Below, piece by piece: positions 25,565 to 34,019 of a stretch of DNA of 64,000 nucleotides. The notes under the pieces are model-generated. The model saw only the letters and a program-made list of their open reading frames with translations. It made no database searches and was not told where the DNA came from. The stretch is from Thalassospira profundimaris. GTDB taxonomy: Bacteria > Pseudomonadota > Alphaproteobacteria > Rhodospirillales > Thalassospiraceae. Numbering within the stretch: position 1 is the stretch's first letter; every line of letters starts with the position of its first letter. A program made the position numbers and the translations under genes. Location: NCBI RefSeq assembly GCF_003326675.1, contig NZ_JPWF01000015.1:48852-112851 (forward strand), written 5' to 3'.

Positions 25565-27391
25565 ATGGTTGGGCCTTACTCAGAGGGGGATGAGTTGCAC
25601 TTGGAACTGGGGCTCGGAAAACATAGGTTTTTAACGTGTTTCCTGATCTTTCTATATGTGGCGTTTGTCTTTTACTTGGACAATCTGAGCGATTCCGGAA
25701 TGGCGGTCGCTGTCATGTATGTGATTGCAGTGTTGCTCGCTTCGGGCTTTGCCTCCGCAAATGTAATTCGGGCAACAGGTACCGTTTGCGTCGTGCTGAC
25801 CGTATCGGCGTTTGTCTGGGGACATTACGATGATTTGTTCGATGACAGCCTGGCGCGCTGCATATTCAGTGTTGCAGCAATTGCGATTACCACAGTGCTC
25901 GCCGTTCGGAACCAGCGCGGAACAGATGTTCTGGCGCAACGTGCAGGTTTGTTGAACCTGAGCAACGATGCCATCTTTGTTCGAGACTTGGAAGGCGCCA
26001 TACAGTTCTGGAATCGTGGCGCGGAAAAGCTCTACGGATACCGATCTTACGAGGCCATCAATGCCGTAAGTGCGGAGCTTCTCAATACCAAATTTGACGT
26101 TCGGCATGCCGAGGCGATGGCGTGCCTTGTCGAAACCGGCCGATGGGAAGGTGAACTTGTCCAAACGAAAAGAGATGGTTCACAACTCACTGTCGCAAGC
26201 AGATGGTCGCTAAGTCGGGATGAACGCGGACGGCCGCGGGCAATTCTCGAAACAAACACCGACATTTCAGAACGAAAACGCACCGAAGTAAAACTGCAGG
26301 AGCAGGAGCGGGAGCGGCGGGTCATTCTCAACACTGTTCCGGCATTCGTCTGGACAAACCTGACAGATGGAACGGTCGATTATCTCAATGAGCGCTGGAC
26401 CGAACTTGGAATTGATCTGTCGGGGATCTCGCGCCGGCTCGAAAACCTGATCCATCCGAGTGATTTGCCGCGTTGGCGGGACCTTTGGGCGCAGGCCGAA
26501 CAATCGGCGGAGATGATTGAAACAGAATGTCGCCTGAAAACCGGTAGTGGCGTCTATCGGTGGATGCTGATGCGGGGCTCTCCGCTGATGAGCAACGCTG
26601 GCGAGGTTGTTCGATGGTACGGGGTTATGAACGATATTGATGCCCTGCGACAAACGGAAGAGGCCTTGCAACAGGCACATGCCGATTTGGCACATGCGAC
26701 CCGCGTAGCAACGCTCGGAGAACTTGTGGCATCCATTGCCCATGAGGTGAACCAGCCGTTAGGGGCCGTTGTTACCAATGGTGAAGCCGCGTTGAGATGG
26801 TTGCATCGTACGCCGCCCGAAATCTCAGAAGTGCGGGATGGGCTCGACCGTGTGATCGCCGAGGGCCAGCGAGCAAGTGAAGTGGTCCGACGCCTGTTGT
26901 CACTTTCCAAAAAGGGCGTTCCACTCAACAAATCTGTTCTCAACTGTGCGGAGCTGATTACCGAAAGTCTTGCACTTGTTCAGCGAGAATTGATGCGTCA
27001 CGACATTGCTGTTGATGTTGATATCTCCGCACCGGATGTGAAGGTTCGCGGCGACAAGATCCAGCTCCAGCAAGTGTTGATCAATCTTTTGATGAATGCA
27101 CATCACGCTGTTTTGGAAGTTCAAAACGGCGCGCGCAATATCCGGATCAGTTTGAAGTTATCTGTAACTTCGGATGTGCTGATTGTGGTGCAGGACAGCG
27201 GTCATGGCATTTGCCGAAAGCATCAAGAACGCCTTTTTACAACCTTCTTTACGACCAAGCGCAATGGTTTGGGGATGGGGCTGTCTATTTGCAGATCAAT
27301 CATCTCTGCGCATGGCGGAAGAATTTCATTGCAATCTGAAGAGGGAGAGGGGGCGATTTTCACGATTGAACTGCCCGCTTGTAGCACGTGA
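25565..27391 (+). CDS. Membrane sensor histidine kinase with two PAS domains (FixL-like)
   Basis: 608 residues. Several hydrophobic segments occupy residues 20-118, then two PAS domains (about 128-235 and 245-365), a HisKA domain with the phosphorylated His in ASIAHEVNQPLG (about residue 392) and an HATPase domain with NLLMNAHHAV, DSGHGI and GLGMGLSI. The HisKA sequence HATRVATLGELVASIAHEVN is the class seen with FixJ-type regulators. There is no obvious haem-PAS signature, so oxygen sensing should not be assumed. It overlaps the next gene by 4 bases (GTGA), so the pair forms one two-component system. Confidence 0.93.
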   Translation: MVGPYSEGDELHLELGLGKHRFLTCFLIFLYVAFVFYLDNLSDSGMAVAVMYVIAVLLASGFASANVIRATGTVCVVLTVSAFVWGHYDDLFDDSLARCIFSVAAIAITTVLAVRNQRGTDVLAQRAGLLNLSNDAIFVRDLEGAIQFWNRGAEKLYGYRSYEAINAVSAELLNTKFDVRHAEAMACLVETGRWEGELVQTKRDGSQLTVASRWSLSRDERGRPRAILETNTDISERKRTEVKLQEQERERRVILNTVPAFVWTNLTDGTVDYLNERWTELGIDLSGISRRLENLIHPSDLPRWRDLWAQAEQSAEMIETECRLKTGSGVYRWMLMRGSPLMSNAGEVVRWYGVMNDIDALRQTEEALQQAHADLAHATRVATLGELVASIAHEVNQPLGAVVTNGEAALRWLHRTPPEISEVRDGLDRVIAEGQRASEVVRRLLSLSKKGVPLNKSVLNCAELITESLALVQRELMRHDIAVDVDISAPDVKVRGDKIQLQQVLINLLMNAHHAVLEVQNGARNIRISLKLSVTSDVLIVVQDSGHGICRKHQERLFTTFFTTKRNGLGMGLSICRSIISAHGGRISLQSEEGEGAIFTIELPACST

Positions 27392-28044
27392 TAAAAAAAT
27401 TAGAGTTATCAGATATTGCGCTGAATGGATCGGTGTATGTGATCGACGATGACGCTGCCATCCGAGATGCCGTCAGCAGTTTGTTGCGTTCAATCGGCTT
27501 TGCTGTATCGGTCTTTGAAACAGTACCGGCCTTTTTGGAAGAGACGTTGCCGGACAATCCGGCGTGCCTGGTACTTGATGTTCGTCTGCCGGGAATTGGT
27601 GGGCTGGATTTTCAGGGTAAATTGAAAGAGCTTGGCGTTTCGATGCCAGTGATCTTTATGACGGGCTTCGGTGATGTGCCGATGAGCGTTAAGGCAATGA
27701 AAGCCGGCGCAATCGATTTCCTTTCCAAACCGTTCCGTGATCAGGACCTAATTGATGCGGTTATCGTTGCTTTGGACCTGGACCGAAAAAGACGCATTGA
27801 TTTGGCCAGCTTTGAGGATCTGGTTCAAAAGTTCAACTCGCTGACCCATCGTGAGCGCCAGGCAATGATGCTTGTTTCGGCAGGGCTGATGAACAAGCAG
27901 ATCGCCGGAGAACTCAACCTGAGCGAAGTAACGGTCAAAATCCACCGTGGCACAATGATGAAAAAACTGGAAATGCGGTCGGTTGCGGACCTGGTTCGAA
28001 CCGTCGAGCTTCTCAAGAAGCATGGTGTCATCGAAGATGATTAA
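27388..28044 (+). CDS. FixJ-like response regulator (REC + LuxR-type HTH)
   Basis: 218 residues. The receiver domain has IDDDAAIRDAV, the phosphoacceptor Asp64 in LDVRLPG, TGFGD and SKPF. A LuxR/GerE helix-turn-helix follows at about 150-212 (LTHRERQAMMLVSAGLMNKQIAGELNLSEVTVKIHRG). The GTG start overlaps the kinase stop. It is the cognate regulator of that kinase; candidate targets are the adjacent receiver protein and chemoreceptor genes. Confidence 0.94.
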   Translation: MIKKLELSDIALNGSVYVIDDDAAIRDAVSSLLRSIGFAVSVFETVPAFLEETLPDNPACLVLDVRLPGIGGLDFQGKLKELGVSMPVIFMTGFGDVPMSVKAMKAGAIDFLSKPFRDQDLIDAVIVALDLDRKRRIDLASFEDLVQKFNSLTHRERQAMMLVSAGLMNKQIAGELNLSEVTVKIHRGTMMKKLEMRSVADLVRTVELLKKHGVIEDD

Positions 28045-28139
28045 TCCTTTGATATGATTTTGTTTACTGCTCGGTAGGTTCATATTGGTTGGGTCACACC
28101 AGTGCAGAAATCTTGCGCTGAACAAAAGGGACCCTGAAA

Positions 28140-28514
28140 TTGAAAAAATTGCCGATGGTTTCAATCATCGATGATGACGAGTCCGTTAGGTCGGCAACTG
28201 CCAGCTTGTTGCGTTCACTTGGCTACAATGTGCGTACATTCAGCGAGGCAAGATCATTTCTTGACCATCCGGAACGTGACGATACCACCTGCATCATCAC
28301 TGACATTCAGATGCCTTCCATGACGGGATTGGAGTTGCAGCAGGTTCTTCTGGCTGAACATTCACAAATTCCGATGATCTTCGTTACAGGTTTTCCAAAC
28401 GAACAATCAGAAAAAGTGGTTCGCAGGAATGGGGCAAAAGGTTTCTTTGCAAAACCGTTTCAGGCGCAGGAACTCATTGATTGTTTGGAAGATATTCTTT
28501 CCCGATCAGATTGA
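28140..28514 (+). CDS. Single-domain response regulator
   Basis: 124 residues: one complete receiver domain (IIDDDESVRSAT, Asp55 in ITDIQMPS, VTGF, AKPF) and no output domain. The receiver resembles that of the FixJ-like protein upstream. A TTG at 28140 with AAGGGA upstream is the likely start; an ATG at 28155 is the alternative. It could be a phosphate sink or a second target of the upstream kinase, or link it to chemotaxis given the chemoreceptor downstream. Confidence 0.88.
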   Translation: MKKLPMVSIIDDDESVRSATASLLRSLGYNVRTFSEARSFLDHPERDDTTCIITDIQMPSMTGLELQQVLLAEHSQIPMIFVTGFPNEQSEKVVRRNGAKGFFAKPFQAQELIDCLEDILSRSD

Positions 28515-28863
28515 CCGATCTTAAGCGCTCATACTTTGGTATTGCGCGATCATTTCCATGTGCAATGGAAGGACAGGCCCCTGTCAGTCATGCTTCCGGA
28601 CATGCTGCTACTGTGACCCCGACCAGCAAGCAGCGACCGCCGGAGTGGCCCCTCCGGCTGAAAAAGTAATTTGCTTGTTCCACGTCTGGCAACAGATCTC
28701 TCTCCTCCCTGGAGATCATGAAACAGAGACGGATCCGCAAACATTGCAAATTACCCTTCCTGGCTGCCGGCGCGAGACATCAAGTTCGTTTTCAACAGCG
28801 AAATCCTCGTGTCGGCAGCCAGCTTTTTTAGTGTCGGTGTTTTTGGAATACAAAGGATTCAAG
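28515..28863 (+). other. Long, structured leader upstream of the chemoreceptor
   Basis: The frame of the chemoreceptor is open through here by chance, but no membrane or domain pattern continues, so it is treated as untranslated. It holds several hairpins, including GCCGGAG/CTCCGGC near 28640-28665, and ends in a terminator-like hairpin (28760-28829) 35 bases before the start codon. No known riboswitch class was recognised. Confidence 0.45.
28760..28829 (+). terminator. Terminator-like hairpin in the chemoreceptor leader
   Basis: CTGGCTGCCG (28760-28769) pairs exactly with CGGCAGCCAG (28813-28822), followed by CTTTTTTA. It either ends transcription from the upstream regulator genes or attenuates the chemoreceptor gene. 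Confidence 0.55.
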
Positions 28864-30594
28864 ATGTCGACGTTGCACTTTCGCGACTTGAAAATTCAAA
28901 CCAAGATCATGTTGCTCATGGGACTGATTGTAGCCGGTTTGGTCTTGCCAACGGTTTTCGAACTGAAATCTCTCAAAACGGCTTTAATTGATGAGAGAAA
29001 GGGAGAGTTGCAGCAAGCAACTGAGATCCTTGAAGGGATGTTCGCAAACTTACAGGTTCAGGTCTCCCAAGGTGAGAAATCTCTGACAGAGGCACAGACG
29101 GATGCGCTGGGACTGATCCAGCATCTTCAATACGGCAAGCACGGTTACTTCGTTATTCTCAATGCAAGTGGCAAAGTCTTGTTTCATCCTTTTCAGGCCG
29201 ATCTGGTTGGTAAGGAGACAGATCAGGTCGTCGATGCAAACGGTCGGCATTTTCTCAGTGAACAGGCGGCAGTCGCCCGCAATAGCCAAGGCGGGTTTGT
29301 GACATATCTCTGGCGAAAGCCCGAAGATGCCAGCATATCTTCAAAACTCACATATTCCCGGTTTTTCGAGCCTTGGGGCTGGGTTCTGACCACCGGGGCA
29401 TATATTGACGATATTGATCAAAGGTTTTGGAATAGGGCGCTGCGAGATATCTTCTTCGCAGTTGGTGTGCTCGTCATCATCGCCAGTTTCGGATGGCTGG
29501 TTGGGCGCGGTATTTCGGACCCCATTCGTCAGGTGACGTTCGCAGTGAATAAGTTGGTCGCCGGTGATACAGCGGACAATCTATATATTCGCGACAGGAA
29601 AGACGAGATTGGTGAACTCTGCAAAGCACTGAATGTTTTTCGACGCAATAAACTTGAGGCCGACCGGTTACATCTGGAACAAACGGCCACTCAGCGAGCT
29701 CAATTGGCGCAGTCAGCCCGGATCGAAGGATTGGTCCAAGAGTTTCAAAGCACGGTGGAAGAGAACCTGACGGTCGTACAGGCCGCCATTACCCAGTTGC
29801 GCAGTGCTGCCGGTGACATGGCAGACCAGTCAGACCAAGCGACCAGTCAGACTGAACTGGTTGCGGGTGAGACGCAGAAGTCAGTTGGCAATGTTGGAAC
29901 GGTTGCATCGGCGTCAACTCAACTGACATCTGCAATCAAGGAAATTGCCCAACAGGTCCATCGTGGGTCCGAAATCGCTCAGACCGGGGCAGAAGAAGCG
30001 GTTCTCGCCAATCGTGTGTTTGCTGATCTTGAAGGTGCTGTTGACGCAATCGGATGTGTTGTTCAGTTGATTCAGGGGATTGCAGAGAAAACCAATTTGC
30101 TGGCGTTGAACGCAACCATCGAGGCTGCACGCGCCGGAAGGGCCGGCAAGGGATTTTCGGTTGTTGCAGCTGAAGTCAAAACCCTGTCGACGCAAACCAC
30201 ACGTGCTACGGAAGATATTTCAAACCAGATCGCACATATTCAGGCTTCAACACGATCGGCAACCTCGACGGTGACGATGTTGTCGAAGCGAATGAGCGAA
30301 ATTAGTGCAATTTCAAGCGTGATCTCGGCCGCGGTTCATGAGCAGGATAGTGCGACCAGTGAAATCTCGCGCAATATGTCAGAAGTGGAAGTTGGTACCC
30401 AGAAAATACTTTCGAGCTTGGAAGGTTTGAGAAAAGCCGCGCATCTTGGGCGTGTGGATGCGAGCGAGGTCTGGCAGGCCGCGGAAAATCTCAATGAAAA
30501 ATCGACCAGTTTATTGACGAATATCGAAGAGTTTCTGGCTGATGTCAGGGCGGCTCAACAGTTAAAGCTTGCTGACTATGCCTTTCGGACATGA
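28864..30594 (+). CDS. Methyl-accepting chemotaxis protein with single Cache domain
   Basis: 576 residues from the ATG at 28864 (AAGGA upstream). First membrane segment about residues 15-35, periplasmic sCache domain about 40-195 (YGKHGYFVILNASGKVLFHP, PWGWVLTTGAYIDDID), second membrane segment about 200-220, HAMP, and a cytoplasmic signalling domain with the conserved tip EKTNLLALNATIEAARAGRA followed by GKGFSVVAAEVKTL. No CheR-binding pentapeptide ends the protein. sCache receptors commonly bind small organic acids. The ligand is not evident; the organic-acid catabolic loci to the right offer candidates. Confidence 0.94.
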   Translation: MSTLHFRDLKIQTKIMLLMGLIVAGLVLPTVFELKSLKTALIDERKGELQQATEILEGMFANLQVQVSQGEKSLTEAQTDALGLIQHLQYGKHGYFVILNASGKVLFHPFQADLVGKETDQVVDANGRHFLSEQAAVARNSQGGFVTYLWRKPEDASISSKLTYSRFFEPWGWVLTTGAYIDDIDQRFWNRALRDIFFAVGVLVIIASFGWLVGRGISDPIRQVTFAVNKLVAGDTADNLYIRDRKDEIGELCKALNVFRRNKLEADRLHLEQTATQRAQLAQSARIEGLVQEFQSTVEENLTVVQAAITQLRSAAGDMADQSDQATSQTELVAGETQKSVGNVGTVASASTQLTSAIKEIAQQVHRGSEIAQTGAEEAVLANRVFADLEGAVDAIGCVVQLIQGIAEKTNLLALNATIEAARAGRAGKGFSVVAAEVKTLSTQTTRATEDISNQIAHIQASTRSATSTVTMLSKRMSEISAISSVISAAVHEQDSATSEISRNMSEVEVGTQKILSSLEGLRKAAHLGRVDASEVWQAAENLNEKSTSLLTNIEEFLADVRAAQQLKLADYAFRT

Positions 30595-30650
30595 CAAGGT
30601 GTCGTTGGGGTGAAACCGCGCGCGATGTCCGCAGCAAATGACACCTTGCT
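30595..30650 (+). terminator. Possible terminator after the chemoreceptor
   Basis: CAAGGTGTC directly after the stop pairs with GACACCTTG (30640-30648) followed by CTTTA, over a 36-base loop. A second stem, AAAGTTCA/TGAACTTT then TTT, stands at 30691-30722. Either could terminate. Confidence 0.4.
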
Positions 30651-30779
30651 TTACACTGTTATTGATCGTGCAAGTGCAGTCATAAACGCCAAAGTTCATG
30701 AATGACGGTTGGTGAACTTTTTACTGAAAGAAGACGCATATAGGAGACGTGATCACCCCTTGGTGGGCGCGGAGCACCT

Positions 30780-31058
30780 TTAGAATAGCCCGGGATATCC
30801 TGCTGCGATGATACCTTTGAGAGTGAGCTGCAGTTCTTTGGCGTGGTCTGCCTTTAGTGCTCCTTCGTCTTTTTTACGATCTGCCAGAATGCCGTTTTTG
30901 CCGAGTTGATCGCAAAACTGATCGGTAGTCCAATAATGGTATCTTTCTGATGAACAAGCTCGACCGCAGTTTGTTGGAATATTGTTGGCTTCTGCCTCTG
31001 TAGGCTTTGTGTTCAGGAAATCCCGAACATTGGAAATGTTGACAGTTTCCTTGGCTGG
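30780..31058 (-). pseudogene. Start-less 92-codon ORF, probable 3' remnant of an unidentified gene
   Basis: The minus-strand frame between the TAG at 31059-31061 and the TAA at 30780-30782 is open for 92 codons and ends KELQLTLKGIIAAGYPGLF. Composition looks protein-like (mixed charged, aromatic and two Cys residues) but there is no ATG, GTG or TTG anywhere in it, so it cannot be expressed alone. I do not recognise the family. It lies about 160 bp from repeat copy B, which fits a rearrangement scar. Confidence 0.4.
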
Positions 31059-31216
31059 CTAAAATTTAAAAGTAAAAGCGCAAATTAGGAAGAACCGGCC
31101 ATAGGACGGGCGCAATGTCACAGAGCTCGAAATTAATTTTTGGAGAATTGTCAGCTTTTCTGTCAATTCTGCAGGTTTTTGTCATCTTTTGTGACAATCG
31201 ATGACAACTTATCTGG

Positions 31217-31335
31217 CAATCGAAAATGCTAAGGCATTGATTTCGCTTTATGTCGAATGTCAGCTTTTGTGGCACCTGACAATGGAGCAGTGTTTACAGC
31301 GTGTACTCACTGCTCCATTGCCTCTAATTTCCGAA
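31217..31335 (+). repeat. Diverged ~115 bp repeat, copy B
   Basis: Partner of 4875-4985, same orientation. Contains an exact 13-bp inverted repeat, CAATGGAGCAGTG (31280-31292) and CACTGCTCCATTG (31308-31320), which copy A lacks. It is preceded by several TGTCA/TGACA half-sites. Confidence 0.6.
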
Positions 31336-31401
31336 TGAATCCCGACTAAGGTATCTGCAACCCGAATTGTCATAATTCGGGGTTATGAAGTAGTTTGCGT
31401 A

Positions 31402-32088
31402 TTAAGAAGTTTCGCAAAGTTTCTTCAGGCGTCCGGACTTGCGAGCGTCCTCAAGATAAGCTTTTATAAAGTCGGCGCTTTCCCTGTTTTGTGCAGGTGT
31501 TGCGATTGCCTGTTTGATATGCATGAACGGATCAGGCAGGAGCCTTAAATTCGTGTTGCTGGCGATGTGACTTTCAAGGGATTGTCGAATTCCGGCTGCA
31601 ACGTCGATCCCGTTGTCGATAAACATGTCCATCACCGATTTTGTGCCGTCGGTCCGGATGATTTCGGCATGTTGAAGATGTCGGGTTAAATACAGATCAT
31701 AGGCAGCCCCCTTGCCAACCGCGACAGTGACGCCAGATTGATCAACTTCCCTGTTTGATGTGATCTGAGAATCCTTGCGCACCAGATAGTTGCCTTCGAT
31801 CAGGAAATAGGGGGCGCTAAAGGTGATGCTTTCGGATCGTTTTGGATCCCGGGCGATGAAGGCGAAGTCCCAGGTGCCTCGAGAGACAGCTTCGACGACA
31901 GCGCGGGCGGATGTATAAATTTCGAGCTTGTAGGGCAGGTCGAGTTCGCGGGCAATGTCGCGGGCAAGGTTGACGGTGATGCCGCTGACTTCACCACTTT
32001 GAGGATCGAAACGGGTTAAAACACTGTTGCCGATATTGATCGCAAAGCGAAGGGTTCCGGATGGAGCAATCCTGCTTTGAAGTGACAT
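31402..32088 (-). CDS. Family 3 solute-binding protein homologue without signal peptide
   Basis: 228 residues forming one SBP_bac_3 domain: TLRFAINIGNSVLTRFDP, GEVSGITVNLARDIARELDLP, WDFAFIARDPKRSESITFSAPY, GKGAAYDLYL. The ATG at 32088 has GGGGAGGAAA upstream, and no hydrophobic N-terminus precedes the domain, so it should stay in the cytoplasm. No ABC permease is nearby. It is divergent from the GntR regulator at 32206, with one TTGTATGC-type site between them. It may be an intracellular ligand sensor or buffer for the same organic acid. Confidence 0.85.
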   Translation of the reverse strand: MSLQSRIAPSGTLRFAINIGNSVLTRFDPQSGEVSGITVNLARDIARELDLPYKLEIYTSARAVVEAVSRGTWDFAFIARDPKRSESITFSAPYFLIEGNYLVRKDSQITSNREVDQSGVTVAVGKGAAYDLYLTRHLQHAEIIRTDGTKSVMDMFIDNGIDVAAGIRQSLESHIASNTNLRLLPDPFMHIKQAIATPAQNRESADFIKAYLEDARKSGRLKKLCETS

Positions 32089-32131
32089 TCAGATTTCCTC
32101 CCCTGAGTTTTGAAAAAGCAGCGAATTCGGG

Positions 32132-32141
32132 TTGTATGCTA
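32132..32141. promoter_or_regulatory. Candidate GntR/FCD operator (TTGTATGCTA)
   Basis: Matches nine of ten bases of the TTGTATGCAA motif that precedes the catabolic genes at 37704 and 40857. It lies between the divergent binding-protein homologue and the GntR gene, suggesting autoregulation. Confidence 0.5.
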
Positions 32142-32205
32142 TTGAGTCCAAATGTATCTATTTGTGAGTTGTTCTGAACATCCATCACAACCCGAAGGCG
32201 GAAAG

Positions 32206-32859
32206 ATGAGCAAGAAACAGGAAAAGCCGAGCGGATCGAGCGTATATGACATGCTGCTTGATGCGATTGACTGTGGTGATCTTTCGCCGGGCAGTCGTCT
32301 GCGCGAGGTGGAAATTGCCGAACGCTTCGGGATTAGCCGCACACCGGTGCGTGAAGCCCTTAAACGGCTTGAACAGCAGGGGCTGGTTACGCACGAGCCC
32401 CATCACGGTGCCGTTGTAACCGTTCTTGATTATCGCGAGGTCGGGGAGCTTTACCTTGTGCGCGAGGTGATGGAAGGAACAGCAGCGCGTCTGGCGGCTC
32501 TTCATGCCACGGATGTCGAGATTAATGTTCTGCGTGAAATGGTCGAAGCCGATCGGGAATTTACCGACAATCCTGGCGAATTGATGCGCAGAAACAAGCT
32601 GTTCCATCGACAAATTCATCTTCTGGCGCGCAACCGGTTTCTTGATGATCTGCTTGAAAATATGCGGGTTTCGCTTGTGCTGTTGGCGGGGACGACCCTT
32701 GCCATTCAAAACCGTGGTGCCCAGTCGCTTGACGAACATCAGGAGATTGTTGATGCCATCGCCCGCCGAGATCCAGATGCGGCGGAAAAGGCGGCACGTG
32801 CCCATATCAACAACGCCTATCGCGCCCGCATCAGATTGCAGGCGGAACTCGAACAGTAA
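32206..32859 (+). CDS. GntR family regulator, FCD (FadR) subfamily
   Basis: 217 residues from the ATG at 32206 (GGCGGAAAG upstream; an earlier in-frame ATG lacks a site). Winged helix at about residues 12-75 (GSRLREVEIAERFGISRTPVREALKRLEQQGLV), then an all-helical FCD effector domain with the metal-binding His residues in FHRQIHLLARN and AHINNAYRAR. FCD regulators sense organic acids. The shared TTGTATGC motif before this gene and before the ThDP and tcuA genes suggests that it controls the tricarboxylate locus. Confidence 0.93.
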   Translation: MSKKQEKPSGSSVYDMLLDAIDCGDLSPGSRLREVEIAERFGISRTPVREALKRLEQQGLVTHEPHHGAVVTVLDYREVGELYLVREVMEGTAARLAALHATDVEINVLREMVEADREFTDNPGELMRRNKLFHRQIHLLARNRFLDDLLENMRVSLVLLAGTTLAIQNRGAQSLDEHQEIVDAIARRDPDAAEKAARAHINNAYRARIRLQAELEQ

Positions 32860-32879
32860 GCAGTCCCGGCGATATTCTG

Positions 32880-33917
32880 TCATAGATATCGCTGGGCAAT
32901 CGGTGCCCCGATGACAACAATGAACACTCGACACACGTGATGGAGCGATACAAAGGCGGCATCAGCACCGACGATGATGGCCAGAAGTGTCATTTCGGCT
33001 TGGCCACCGGGGGCATAGGCCAAAATGGTGTCGAGGAAATCGATATCGCCAAAGATTGAAATCACCCCGGCAAATGCCGCGGCGAGCATAAAGATCAACA
33101 TGCAAAATCCGACAGCCGCCGCTGCTGCAATCATGATGATCCGGCGGTCCGCACCGGCATAACGGCATCCGATGGAAATCCCGACGACGAGCTGTGCAAT
33201 GATCATGATTTCGACTGGTGGCCGATGGGAGATTAAGCCGGTCATGCTCATTACTGCGGCGGTCAACATCGGGCCAATGATTGTTGCGCCCTTTACCCGA
33301 AGTTTGGCCGCGATCAACCAGCCACCAAATGCGCAGGTCAGGATCAGAAACTCTTCCTGAAGCGGGATGTCCGCCCAATGGCTGCCAACGGACTGCCCGC
33401 GTGAAAATTCGATGCCGAGGGCTAGGCTGAGAAACAGGGGCAGGATGACGACAACCGCAAAGGCGCGGGTAGCCTGAACAATTGACAGAATGCGCACATC
33501 TGCGCCCGCAGCGGCCCCGAACGCAATCATGTCGGGAAGACCGCCGGGCATGGTGGAATAATATGCGGTCGGCTTGTCAAACTTGCAGATGCGATGAAAA
33601 AACGGAAAGCCGATCAGCGCCAGAACAGCCAGATAAACCGGAATGAAAGCGAGGCTGAAAGCCATTTCATCAATCCTCCCCAGCAAGGCCGGTGTGAAAG
33701 ATGCGCCGATGGCAACACCCAGAAACGTACGGGCGGGAGCTAGAACGTGTTTGCTGCTTGATGTCCTTAGACCGGCAACACTGGCGATGGCGGTCGTCGC
33801 AAGCGGACCAAGCAACCAGGGTAAAGGCACCGCGAGTTGTTCGGCGCTGATGCCGCCAACAATGCCGATCAGTAATGTCAGGAGGAGACTGGGTAGTTTT
33901 TGGGGCAATTTGATCAT
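32880..33917 (-). CDS. AbrB family membrane protein
   Basis: 345 residues, about ten hydrophobic segments in two similar halves: EQLAVPLPWLLGPLATTAIAS at the N-terminus and LVVGISIGCRYAG in the second half. This is the AbrB/ammonia-monooxygenase-like domain pair seen in putative transporters and regulators of organic-acid or lipid stress. ATG at 33917 is chosen over the TTG at 33938. It is convergent with the GntR gene and has the TTT operon upstream on the same strand, separated by a strong terminator. AbrB proteins are often encoded next to TTT systems; the function is unproven. Confidence 0.85.
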   Translation of the reverse strand: MIKLPQKLPSLLLTLLIGIVGGISAEQLAVPLPWLLGPLATTAIASVAGLRTSSSKHVLAPARTFLGVAIGASFTPALLGRIDEMAFSLAFIPVYLAVLALIGFPFFHRICKFDKPTAYYSTMPGGLPDMIAFGAAAGADVRILSIVQATRAFAVVVILPLFLSLALGIEFSRGQSVGSHWADIPLQEEFLILTCAFGGWLIAAKLRVKGATIIGPMLTAAVMSMTGLISHRPPVEIMIIAQLVVGISIGCRYAGADRRIIMIAAAAAVGFCMLIFMLAAAFAGVISIFGDIDFLDTILAYAPGGQAEMTLLAIIVGADAAFVSLHHVCRVFIVVIGAPIAQRYL

Positions 33918-33963
33918 CGGGTACCTGTCGCAAAGCAAAGAGGTCTTTGGCGGTCGTCGCTGA

Positions 33964-34001
33964 TAAAAAATGCCCCGCTACTCGTGGCGTGTAGCGGGGC
34001 A
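33964..34001 (-). terminator. Rho-independent terminator of the TTT transporter operon
   Basis: TGCCCCGCTA pairs exactly with TAGCGGGGCA; on the minus strand the stem is followed directly by TTTTTTAT. Confidence 0.92.
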
Positions 34002-34019
34002 GGTGTTCCCGGGTGCTGG

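Larger units (their letters stand above)
30651..31401. other. Long intergenic region with gene remnant and repeat
   Basis: It holds a start-less minus-strand ORF (30780-31058), clustered TGTCA/TGACA motifs with nested inverted repeats (31144-31215), the diverged repeat copy B (31217-31335) and a 13-bp inverted repeat inside it. No intact gene was seen. Confidence 0.5.

Noticed and set aside
25565..28044. Oxygen-sensing FixLJ system
   Set aside because: The kinase is membrane-bound and its PAS domains lack an evident haem-ligand signature, and no nitrogen-fixation or microaerobic genes are nearby; only the family resemblance is claimed.
28558..28863. N-terminal extension of the chemoreceptor (about 100 residues)
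   Set aside because: The extra residues are Cys/Pro/Gln-rich with no domain or membrane pattern and span strong hairpins, while a good ribosome site precedes the ATG at 28864.
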